Positions 1 through 4,712 of a stretch of 5,077 nt of DNA are shown piece after piece. Every line of letters starts with the position of its first letter. Position 1 is the first letter of the stretch. The DNA is from an uncultured Eubacteriales bacterium (GTDB taxonomy: Bacteria > Bacillota > Clostridia > Oscillospirales > Acutalibacteraceae): assembly GCA_900317795.1 (NCBI GenBank), contig ONIF01000162.1, positions 1 through 5,077 on the forward strand, in the 5' to 3' direction. The notes below the pieces were generated by a model. That model was given only the letters and a program-made list of their open reading frames with translations, did no database searches and was not told where the DNA came from. Position numbers and translations under genes: made by a program.

Positions 1-69
1 ATTTTTCAAATATTCGCTGTTGTTGTATATTTTTTCCGTATCTGCAAAAACGGCTACTAAATTCATCAT
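1..69 (-). CDS. Partial 5' end of an unidentified protein gene
   Basis: Reading leftwards from 69, an open frame begins with two consecutive ATG codons and runs to the window edge, giving 23 residues (MMNLVAVFADTEKIYNNSEY, then LKN). A strong ribosome binding site, GAGGAG at 79-84, lies 9 bases before the first ATG, which is why I start there and not at the second ATG (66). The short hydrophobic/acidic start is vaguely like the N-terminus of TIGR02452 (microbial PARG-like, macro-domain) proteins, but 23 residues cannot establish that and I assign no function. It lies on the same strand as the malic enzyme gene, separated from it by the repeat hairpin at 91-184. I see no convincing promoter of its own in the repeat. 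Confidence 0.6.
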   Translation of the reverse strand, partial: MMNLVAVFADTEKIYNNSEYLKN

Positions 70-89
70 CAAATTTCACTCCTCTTTTT

Positions 90-122
90 TAATTCATAAT
101 TCATAATGCATAATTCATAATT
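90..122. repeat. Heptamer repeat array 1 (CATAATT/CATAATG)
   Basis: Four tandem 7-mers, CATAATT, CATAATG, CATAATT and CATAATT (95-122), are preceded by a partial unit TAATT (90-94). On the minus strand the units read AATTATG or CATTATG. Positions 90-115 match the reverse complement of 2347-2372 exactly over 26 bases, so this is a dispersed element and not a single local slippage event. It sits between the malic enzyme stop and the ribosome binding site of the left-edge gene. Confidence 0.75.
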
Positions 123-184
123 GAATTGCAGACACAGGCTGATTTTCAAAAACAAAAATCATTATGCATTATGCATTCTTAATT
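91..184. repeat. Hairpin-forming intergenic element (MITE/REP-like)
   Basis: The two heptamer arrays form imperfect inverted arms (99-114 with 161-176, mismatch at 101/174, plus terminal AATT at 91-94 with 181-184) around a loop of about 45 bases. The loop contains a second small dyad (GATTTT at 141-146 with AAAATC at 155-160). The element fills almost all of the gap between the malic enzyme stop and the next gene's ribosome binding site. No U-tract follows the hairpin on the minus strand, so it does not look like a standard Rho-independent terminator. A role in mRNA 3'-end stability, or an origin as a miniature mobile element, is inference. Confidence 0.5.
160..177. repeat. Heptamer repeat array 2 (CATTATG), inverted to array 1
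   Basis: Two CATTATG units (160-173) plus a partial CATT (174-177) lie just after the malic enzyme stop codon. They are inverted relative to the array at 90-122 and pair with it: 161-176 is complementary to 99-114 at 15 of 16 positions. Together with the outer AATT/AATT match at 91-94 and 181-184, they form the arms of a roughly 94-base hairpin. Confidence 0.7.
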
Positions 185-1366
185 TTACATTATTCTTGCG
201 GCTCCCGATTTTCTTGCAGCGGCAATAACGGCTTCTGCAACGGTCTTTCCGACACGCTTGTCAAATGCTTTCGGAAGAATGTAATCTTCACAGAGTTCGC
301 TTTCATCTACAAGGGAGGCTATTGCATAGGAAGCGGCAACTTTCATATCTTCGTTAATTTCTTTTGCACGGCAGTCCAAAGCACCTCTGAAAATGCCGGG
401 GAATGCAAGTACATTGTTTATCTGGTTGGGGAAGTCCGAACGACCTGTTCCGATAACCCTTGCACCCGCATTTTTAGCCAAGTCGGGCATGATTTCGGGC
501 GTGGGATTGGACATAGCAAATACGATTGCATTTTCATTCATGGATTTAACCATATCTTCGGTTACAACATTCGGTGCGGATACGCCTATAAATACATCGG
601 TATTTTTCATAGCGTCTGCCAAAGTGCCTGTAAGGTGTTCACGATTGGTTATTTTAGCCATTTCAGCCTTTTCGGAATTAAGTCTGCTGTCGCCCTCGCA
701 TATAATACCTCTGCTGTCGCAAAGAGTGATATGCTGTACACCCATATTCATAATATGTTTAGCGATAGCGATACCTGCCGAACCTGCACCGTTCATAACA
801 ACTTTAATGTCTTTAATATCTTTCTTAACGATTTTAAGGGCATTCAGCATAGCAGCGGCAACAATAACAGCCGTGCCGTGCTGGTCGTCATGGAATACGG
901 GAATATCACAAATTTCTTTCAATCTTCTCTCAATTTCAAAACATCTGGGAGCGGAAATGTCCTCCAAATTGATACCGCCGAAACTGCCCGAAATAAGATA
1001 GATAGTTTTCACAATTTCGTCAACGTCTTTTGAGCGTACACATAAGGGGAAAGCGTCAACGTCGCCGAACTCTTTAAATAAAGCACATTTGCCCTCCATC
1101 ACAGGCATACCTGCTTCGGGACCGATGTCGCCCAAGCCCAAAACGGCTGTACCGTCGGTGATAACGGCAACAAGATTGTTTCTTCTTGTAAGCTGGAAAG
1201 ATTTGTCATAATCTTTCTGGATTTCAAGGCAGGGTTCTGCAACACCGGGAGTGTATGCAAGGGAAAGTTCTTCTGAATTGGTGATAGGCACTCTTGAAAC
1301 AACTTCAATTTTGCCGTTCCACTCATAGTGCTTTTCAAGTGATTGTTCTCTGATATTCATTTTCAT
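185..1366 (-). CDS. Malic enzyme (malate dehydrogenase, oxaloacetate-decarboxylating)
   Basis: A cytoplasmic malic enzyme of the short bacterial type (393 residues), which oxidatively decarboxylates malate to pyruvate and CO2 with reduction of NAD(P)+. The N-terminal malic domain carries the signature LAYTPGVAEPC (residues 36-46), with catalytic Tyr38 and the catalytic Lys93 in MEGKCALFKEF. The metal-binding acidic residues are Glu135 and Asp136 in NLEDISAPRCFEIE, and Asp161 in HDDQHGTA. The C-terminal Rossmann domain has GAGSAGIAIA (193-202), followed by SAPNVVT, AMSNPTPE and GTGRSDFPNQINNVLAFPG. All expected motifs are present and the length is typical, so it should be active. NAD versus NADP preference cannot be read with confidence. 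Two in-frame starts are possible: ATG at 1366 lies only 3 bases after AGGAAG (1370-1375), while ATG at 1360 has 9-base spacing and would give 391 residues. It has its own promoter and no clear intrinsic terminator, only the repeat hairpin downstream. Confidence 0.97.
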   Translation of the reverse strand: MKMNIREQSLEKHYEWNGKIEVVSRVPITNSEELSLAYTPGVAEPCLEIQKDYDKSFQLTRRNNLVAVITDGTAVLGLGDIGPEAGMPVMEGKCALFKEFGDVDAFPLCVRSKDVDEIVKTIYLISGSFGGINLEDISAPRCFEIERRLKEICDIPVFHDDQHGTAVIVAAAMLNALKIVKKDIKDIKVVMNGAGSAGIAIAKHIMNMGVQHITLCDSRGIICEGDSRLNSEKAEMAKITNREHLTGTLADAMKNTDVFIGVSAPNVVTEDMVKSMNENAIVFAMSNPTPEIMPDLAKNAGARVIGTGRSDFPNQINNVLAFPGIFRGALDCRAKEINEDMKVAASYAIASLVDESELCEDYILPKAFDKRVGKTVAEAVIAAARKSGAARIM

Positions 1367-1395
1367 AATCTTCCTTTCAATTTGCGAATGAGATA

Positions 1396-1424
1396 ATTAT
1401 ATTACAAATTTTCCGATATTACAA
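1396..1424 (-). promoter_or_regulatory. Sigma-A-type promoter for malic enzyme
   Basis: On the minus strand, the -35 box TTGTAA (1419-1424) is followed by a 17-base spacer and a perfect -10 box TATAAT (1396-1401). Transcription would start near 1389, giving a 5' leader of about 25-30 bases that includes the AGGAAG ribosome binding site. Predicted from the sequence only. Confidence 0.7.
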
Positions 1425-1459
1425 GAGTTTTTTTAAGAGTGGAGTTGTGAATGTGCAGT

Positions 1460-1497
1460 AAAAAAGGCATTGCCTTTTTCAATCGGGCAATACCTTT
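1460..1497 (-). terminator. Rho-independent terminator after the small membrane protein gene
   Basis: On the minus strand, a 12-bp stem (AAAGGTATTGCC at 1486-1497 pairing with GGCAATGCCTTT at 1463-1474, one U-G wobble) encloses an 11-base loop and ends in six T residues (1460-1465). It begins 6 bases after the stop codon at 1504-1506. It separates that gene from the malic enzyme promoter. Confidence 0.88.
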
Positions 1498-1503
1498 ATG
1501 TGT

Positions 1504-1818
1504 TCATTCACCGTATTCCATTTTGTACAAAGTGCCATTATCCAAAAGACTGAGGGGGAATATATATACTCTCAAATCATTTCTGTTTTTGTAGACAGGC
1601 TTTTCGGGAGTTCCTTCCATATATATGCGGTGCCATTTTACAACAACATATCCCAATGCACGCCATTCTTGTGTACCGCCGTCTTTATAAACTCCATGAT
1701 ATGGTACAAATAAAAGCGTGCCTATGATGAGAGTGACAATGGAAATGATAATAAGTCTTTTGACGGAAGTTTTCTTTTTAGGCTTGCTTTCAACGGGTAA
1801 ATTCATTTCGGTTGTCAT
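1504..1818 (-). CDS. Small membrane-anchored protein of unknown function
   Basis: A 104-residue protein with a Lys/Arg-rich cytoplasmic N-terminus (KPKKKTSVKR, 12-21), one strongly hydrophobic segment at about residues 22-39, and a C-terminal domain of about 65 residues that should lie outside the membrane by the positive-inside rule. The outer part contains GVYKDGGTQEWRALGYVVVKWHR (42-64) and RVYIFP (83-88). This arrangement resembles small uncharacterised proteins common in Clostridia and other Firmicutes, by my recollection. No enzymatic motif is visible. ATG at 1818 is preferred over a TTG at 1827 because AAGGGAG (1828-1834) lies 9 bases upstream of it. It is transcribed alone, between its own promoter and a strong terminator. 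The function is unknown. Confidence 0.85.
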   Translation of the reverse strand: MTTEMNLPVESKPKKKTSVKRLIIISIVTLIIGTLLFVPYHGVYKDGGTQEWRALGYVVVKWHRIYMEGTPEKPVYKNRNDLRVYIFPLSLLDNGTLYKMEYGE

Positions 1819-1854
1819 ACAAATCAACTCCCTTTTATTTTTTTATTTGATAAA

Positions 1855-1883
1855 ATTATATCACACTTTTCAGGAAATGACAA
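1855..1883 (-). promoter_or_regulatory. Extended -10 sigma-A promoter for the small membrane protein gene
   Basis: The -35 box TTGTCA (1878-1883, 5 of 6 consensus), a 17-base spacer, and a perfect TATAAT (1855-1860) preceded by TGA (extended -10). The -35 lies inside the last codons of the upstream ASCH gene, whose stop codon is 1870-1872. Predicted start of transcription is near 1848, about 30 bases before the ATG. Confidence 0.75.
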
Positions 1884-2217
1884 GTATTTCTATGCCTAAA
1901 ACACCGTATTTTTTCTGTTGGGATTTAGAGTAGAATGTGTTCATGTCATCAGGGCTTGCATTGTCGATATTTTCGGGAGTATATCCGCATTTCAGCAGGG
2001 GCAGATTTTTGTAAAGCGTTGCAAAGCTGTCAAAGACGTGTAAAGCGGTTACTTTGGCAGTGATTTTTTCATTGGGATTTTCGGTGCTTGTGAAAACAAT
2101 CGTGTCATTAACATGGATAAGCTTTCTTTTATCGTCATACAGACGGAGTTCAATAGTTTTTGAGCCGTTTTTAATCATTTCAAAGGGTTCTTTGTACAAA
2201 TGCATTTCGTGTGTCAT
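1870..2217 (-). CDS. ASCH domain (PUA-like) protein
   Basis: A 115-residue single-domain cytoplasmic protein. Near the N-terminus it has the hallmark ASCH motif GxKxxExR (Gly18, Lys20, Glu23, Arg25 in NGSKTIELRLYDDKR), followed by VNDTIVF, where the beta-barrel with a conserved Asp is expected, and the C-terminal YSKSQQKKYGVLGIEI. ASCH domains share the PUA fold and are thought to bind RNA or modified nucleotides. Characterised relatives include amidohydrolases of acetylated cytidine, but no specific substrate can be read here. The frame is open back to 2268. The start at 2217 is chosen because AGAGGTGATT (2221-2230) sits just upstream and because family members begin close to the HLYKEPFE segment. 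The length fits the family. It has its own promoter, and there is no terminator of its own before the next promoter. Confidence 0.9.
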   Translation of the reverse strand: MTHEMHLYKEPFEMIKNGSKTIELRLYDDKRKLIHVNDTIVFTSTENPNEKITAKVTALHVFDSFATLYKNLPLLKCGYTPENIDNASPDDMNTFYSKSQQKKYGVLGIEILVIS

Positions 2218-2236
2218 AATAATCACCTCTGTAAAT

Positions 2237-2265
2237 ATTATAGCAAATATCCGCAAAAAAGTAAA
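2237..2265 (-). promoter_or_regulatory. Extended -10 sigma-A promoter for the ASCH gene
   Basis: A perfect TATAAT (2237-2242) is preceded by TGC (extended -10). A weak -35 box TTTACT (2260-2265) lies 17 bases upstream. The -35 box overlaps the stem base and T-tract of the spo0A terminator. The predicted leader is short and contains the AGAGGTG ribosome binding site. Confidence 0.65.
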
Positions 2266-2298
2266 CACTGCATATCCATAAAAAGATATACAGTGTTT
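2255..2298 (-). terminator. Rho-independent terminator downstream of spo0A
   Basis: On the minus strand, the arm at 2285-2298 (AAACACTGTATATC) and the arm at 2263-2276 (GATATGCAGTGTTT) pair over 14 bp with one U-G wobble and an 8-base loop, followed by AC and six T residues (2255-2260). In the opposite direction the stem has one mismatch and a TTTTT tail (2296-2300), so it could work both ways, though no plus-strand gene needs it here. Confidence 0.75.
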
Positions 2299-2346
2299 TT
2301 ATAAGACGTTTTAAGGGGTTAAAAATTTTGTGAGGTCAAATAGTGC

Positions 2347-2379
2347 AATTATGCATTATGAATTATGAATTATGCATTA
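2347..2379. repeat. Heptamer repeat array 3 (AATTATG/CATTATG)
   Basis: The tandem units AATTATG, CATTATG, AATTATG and AATTATG (2347-2374) plus a partial CATTA (2375-2379) end 3 bases before the spo0A stop codon (2383-2385). Positions 2347-2372 are the exact reverse complement of 90-115. It therefore lies in the spo0A 3' untranslated region, between the stop codon and the terminator. Confidence 0.75.
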
Positions 2380-2382
2380 GCA

Positions 2383-3156
2383 TCAGGCTATTTTTTTGTG
2401 CAGACGCAGACGGTCCGAAATCATGGCAATAAATTCGCTGTTGGTAGGCTTGCCACGACTGTTGTGAATGGTATAGCCAAAGTAGGAGTTGAGAATGTCA
2501 ACATCACCTCTGTCCCAAGCGACTTCAATAGCGTGTCTTATCGCCCTTTCTACACGGGAAGAAGTTGTTTCATACTTCTTTGCAACGGAGGGATAAAGTT
2601 CTTTGGTGACAGCGTTGATAATTTCGGGGTGCTTCACGGACATGATGATGGAATCACGCAAATAATGGTAGCCTTTGATGTGTGCAGGCACGCCTATTTG
2701 GTGAAGGATATCCGTGACGGTAACTTCAAGCTGATGGTCAATGCTGTAAACCTCGTTGTCGTTAAAGAATATTTCCTCTTTGCAAATGATGAGTTCTGCA
2801 ATTCTTTCGAGGAGGTCAGACGGGCGGAAGGGCTTTATTACATAGTAAGCAGCCCCTGCACTGAGAGCCTCTTTTTGAAGCATAACGCTGTCAAAGCTCG
2901 AAAGAATGACAAAAACGGGTGTATTAACATCTTTTATATTTTTAACTTTATGCATAACTCCAACCCCGTCTGTATTTGTCATGAACATATCCATGAGAAC
3001 AACATCGGGTTTAAAGCTGCATATACTTTCAACTACCTTTGAGCCGTCTTTTTCGCAGAATTTTTCCTCAAAACCGTTTTCTGCAAAAATATCCGACGAG
3101 CCTGTTTGAAATTCGGCAGAATCCTCTGCAATGAGTATTTTTACTTTGCCTTTCAT
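2383..3156 (-). CDS. spo0A: Sporulation master response regulator Spo0A
   Basis: Spo0A is the phosphorelay-controlled transcription factor that commits the cell to sporulation. This copy has 257 residues, close to the usual 260-270. The N-terminal receiver domain (about 4-124) has the acidic pair Glu11-Asp12, phosphoacceptor Asp56 in VVLMDMFM, switch residue Ser86 in ILSSFD, and Lys108 in VIKPF. The C-terminal DNA-binding domain (about 140-257) contains VTDILHQIGVPAHIKGYHYLRDSI (146-170) and the diagnostic recognition helix SSRVERAIRHAIEVAWDRG (199-217). Together these separate Spo0A from other response regulators. The start at 3156 follows GGGGGATTTGAT, which is a good ribosome binding site; the frame stays open to 3201 but that extension has no family counterpart. 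One oddity is that the position four after Asp56, usually Pro, is Thr60. It lies 107 bases downstream of spoIVB on the same strand, the conserved order in spore formers, and has its own promoter. Confidence 0.97.
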   Translation of the reverse strand: MKGKVKILIAEDSAEFQTGSSDIFAENGFEEKFCEKDGSKVVESICSFKPDVVLMDMFMTNTDGVGVMHKVKNIKDVNTPVFVILSSFDSVMLQKEALSAGAAYYVIKPFRPSDLLERIAELIICKEEIFFNDNEVYSIDHQLEVTVTDILHQIGVPAHIKGYHYLRDSIIMSVKHPEIINAVTKELYPSVAKKYETTSSRVERAIRHAIEVAWDRGDVDILNSYFGYTIHNSRGKPTNSEFIAMISDRLRLHKKIA

Positions 3157-3190
3157 ATCAAATCCCCCAATAAATTTTTTGTGGTGAGTA

Positions 3191-3221
3191 GATATTACCA
3201 TATCTTACCAAATTTGGCAAG
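3191..3221. promoter_or_regulatory. Phased repeats/palindrome over the spo0A promoter, possible operator
   Basis: An 18-bp near-perfect palindrome, CTTACCAAATTTGGCAAG (3204-3221, one mismatched pair), covers the -35 box. The adjacent GATATTACCATATC (3191-3204) is also a dyad and covers the -10 region. The half-site TTACCA occurs at 3195 and 3205, and its inverted variant TGGCAA at 3215, so the three copies are spaced exactly 10 bp apart. Binding by a regulator is inference. Confidence 0.4.
3192..3220 (-). promoter_or_regulatory. Sigma-A-like promoter for spo0A
   Basis: The -35 box TTGCCA (3215-3220, 5 of 6 consensus), a 17-base spacer and the -10 box TAATAT (3192-3197, 4 of 6) are followed by a leader of about 30 bases with the GGGGGA ribosome binding site. 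No clear sigma-H-type boxes are seen. No strong terminator separates spoIVB from spo0A, so read-through from spoIVB is also possible. Confidence 0.55.
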
Positions 3222-3263
3222 GGGTATTTTGAAAATTTTTGAATTTGATAACGATTAAACAAT

Positions 3264-4496
3264 TTATGCAGCAAAAGATAACTTGTTTTGTACAATAGTG
3301 TTGTTGAAATCAATCATATTTTCTGCAAAGACGGCATACCCCTCCGTTGTGTCGTTCACAAACACATGAGTGACTGCCCCGACAAGCATATTATTTTGTA
3401 TAATGGGACTTCCGCTCATACCTTGTACAATTCCGCCTGTTTTTGCAAGTAAGTTTTTGTCGGTTATTTTGATTATCATATTTTTGGGGGAGTTGTTGTT
3501 GTAGCTTATATCTTCTATGGAAATATCATAGAATTTTGGCGGTTGGTCGTCAACGGTGGTCAAAATTTGTGCTTTTCCACGCTGTACTTCCTGCTTGAAT
3601 GCAACAGGGACAGTATTTTGCGAGAAGTCGTGATTGTAAAGAGTGCCGTAAATACCGAGTTCGCTGTTGGCGGAGATAGTGCCTTTAGGAGAAGTGTCGG
3701 AGAAAGTGCCAACTAAAGCACCGGGATTTCCGCAAATGCTTTTTGTAACAGAGGTTATTTCGGCATTGACAATATCGCCTTTTTCGAGAGGCATAAGACT
3801 TCCGCTTGCGGTGTCGCAAATGCCGTGTCCAAGTCCTGCAAAAGTGCCGTTTTCAGCGTCAATGAAAGTCATTGTGCCGATACCTGCACAACTGTCACGC
3901 ACCATTAAACCTATCCTGTATTTTTTAAGGCTTTCATCAAAAACAGGGGTTATTTCGGTAAAATATTCTTTTCCGTCATGGGTGGCTTTTACTTCAAGAG
4001 CATTTCCCCTGCTTTTTTCAACGGCACTTAAAAGCTGTTCATTGGTATCGGTCTGAGTGCCGTTCACGGAAAGGATAATATCACCTGTTTGAATGCCTGC
4101 ATCATGCGAGGGATTTTTATTTCCGACAGGGGAAGTGCCCGATACAACAAGCCCGTCAGTGTAAATTCTTATTCCGAAAGGCATACCGCCCAAAATGACA
4201 TTTTTTCTCTGAGTGACGTTGACGTTTAAGTCCTTAACGGGAATGCTGTCAAAAAGCATGATTTTTGCATTTGACTTTTCGGGGGACTTTTCGGAAGTGT
4301 CAAAGGCTGCATAAATTGCGGTATCGCTGTCATATTTCACGGAAAGAGGAAATTGAAATTCATTTCCCTGTTTGGTGACGGAAAGCCTTGACGGAGTGAA
4401 ATAGGCAGTCAATGCACACAGAATAAATAAAATTCCCGTAAAAAATGCCATAACTGCCGTAAAAGTTCTGATAAACAGATATATTTTTTTATTCAA
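3264..4496 (-). CDS. spoIVB: SpoIVB sporulation signalling serine peptidase (family S55)
   Basis: In Bacillus, SpoIVB is made in the forespore and secreted into the intermembrane space, where it cleaves SpoIVFA and so triggers sigma-K activation. Numbered from TTG at 4496 (410 residues), the protein has an N-terminal basic segment and membrane anchor (about 9-33). A PDZ domain (about 102-186) follows, with GMPFGIRI and AGIQTGDIILSVNG, and then the S55 peptidase domain. The catalytic triad is visible: His224 in GLGHGICD, Asp346 in KITDKNLL, and Ser361 in GGIVQGMSGSPII, with the same 15-residue Asp-Ser spacing as the Bacillus enzyme. The start is the odd point. An in-frame ATG at 4511 sits inside the ribosome binding site (ATGGAGGTGAG), and the TTG lies 8 bases after GGAGG, so TTG is preferred; starting at ATG would give 415 residues. 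No confident forespore (sigma-G) promoter was found upstream. It precedes spo0A and is divergent from the YicC gene. Confidence 0.95.
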   Translation of the reverse strand: MNKKIYLFIRTFTAVMAFFTGILFILCALTAYFTPSRLSVTKQGNEFQFPLSVKYDSDTAIYAAFDTSEKSPEKSNAKIMLFDSIPVKDLNVNVTQRKNVILGGMPFGIRIYTDGLVVSGTSPVGNKNPSHDAGIQTGDIILSVNGTQTDTNEQLLSAVEKSRGNALEVKATHDGKEYFTEITPVFDESLKKYRIGLMVRDSCAGIGTMTFIDAENGTFAGLGHGICDTASGSLMPLEKGDIVNAEITSVTKSICGNPGALVGTFSDTSPKGTISANSELGIYGTLYNHDFSQNTVPVAFKQEVQRGKAQILTTVDDQPPKFYDISIEDISYNNNSPKNMIIKITDKNLLAKTGGIVQGMSGSPIIQNNMLVGAVTHVFVNDTTEGYAVFAENMIDFNNTIVQNKLSFAA

Positions 4497-4502
4497 AAAA
4501 CT

Positions 4503-4511
4503 CACCTCCAT
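4503..4511 (-). promoter_or_regulatory. Ribosome binding site that decides the spoIVB start
   Basis: Reading leftwards from 4511 the sequence is ATGGAGGTG. GGAGG (4505-4509) is a near-perfect anti-16S match with 8 bases to the TTG at 4496-4494. The ATG at 4511-4509 overlaps this site and has no ribosome binding site of its own (the bases before it read CTATATTTA). Confidence 0.75.
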
Positions 4512-4587
4512 TAAATATAGTTTTGCCTTGTGAGAGGTGAATTAAAATGTATTTTAAATGCCAATGATAATGAAAAATTTGTGCATA

Positions 4588-4619
4588 ACTTACAAAGATT
4601 TGTTAATATTTTTGTAAGT
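4588..4619. promoter_or_regulatory. 9-bp-arm dyad between spoIVB and the YicC gene
   Basis: ACTTACAAA (4588-4596) and TTTGTAAGT (4611-4619) are perfect inverted arms around a 14-base AT-rich spacer. The dyad ends 3 bases before the -35 box of the rightward promoter. It has no U-tract at either end, so an operator or activator site is more likely than a terminator. What binds it is unknown. Confidence 0.45.
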
Positions 4620-4622
4620 CGG

Positions 4623-4651
4623 TTGACAATCACAGCGTAAAGATTTAGAAT
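4623..4651 (+). promoter_or_regulatory. Sigma-A promoter for the YicC-family gene
   Basis: A perfect -35 box TTGACA (4623-4628), a 17-base spacer and the -10 box TAGAAT (4646-4651, 5 of 6). The predicted start is near 4658, giving a leader of about 55 bases before the ATG at 4713. This is the best-matching rightward promoter in the window. Confidence 0.75.
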
Positions 4652-4712
4652 ATAGAATAGGAAAAATTTATGTTTTCGATTGGAAAAATTTGATTAACAG
4701 AGATGATAAAAT

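Noticed and set aside
90..182. CRISPR array
   Set aside because: The repeat units are 7-base, AT-rich and tandem without spacers, and no cas genes are present.
164..1033. Long plus-strand open frame (289 codons) opposite the malic enzyme gene
   Set aside because: It is antisense to a gene with all malic enzyme motifs, its translation is Cys/Phe/His-rich with no recognisable domain, it lacks a ribosome binding site, and it begins inside the repeat element.
2365..3042. Long plus-strand open frame (225 codons) opposite spo0A
   Set aside because: It mirrors a strongly conserved spo0A coding sequence, starts inside the heptamer repeat array, and encodes no recognisable domain.
3667..4056. Plus-strand open frame opposite spoIVB
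   Set aside because: It is the antisense shadow of the SpoIVB peptidase/PDZ region, with no ribosome binding site or domain.
4543..4549. CATTTTA on the minus strand as a sigma-G -10 box for spoIVB
   Set aside because: No convincing -35 element lies at 17-18 bases upstream, so a forespore promoter cannot be claimed from this alone.
4532..4567. Six-codon plus-strand frame (ATG at 4547, MYFKCQ) behind a good ribosome-binding-like AGAGGTGA
   Set aside because: It lies upstream of the only good rightward promoter (4623-4651), no promoter of its own was found, and so short a match is expected by chance in AT-rich DNA.
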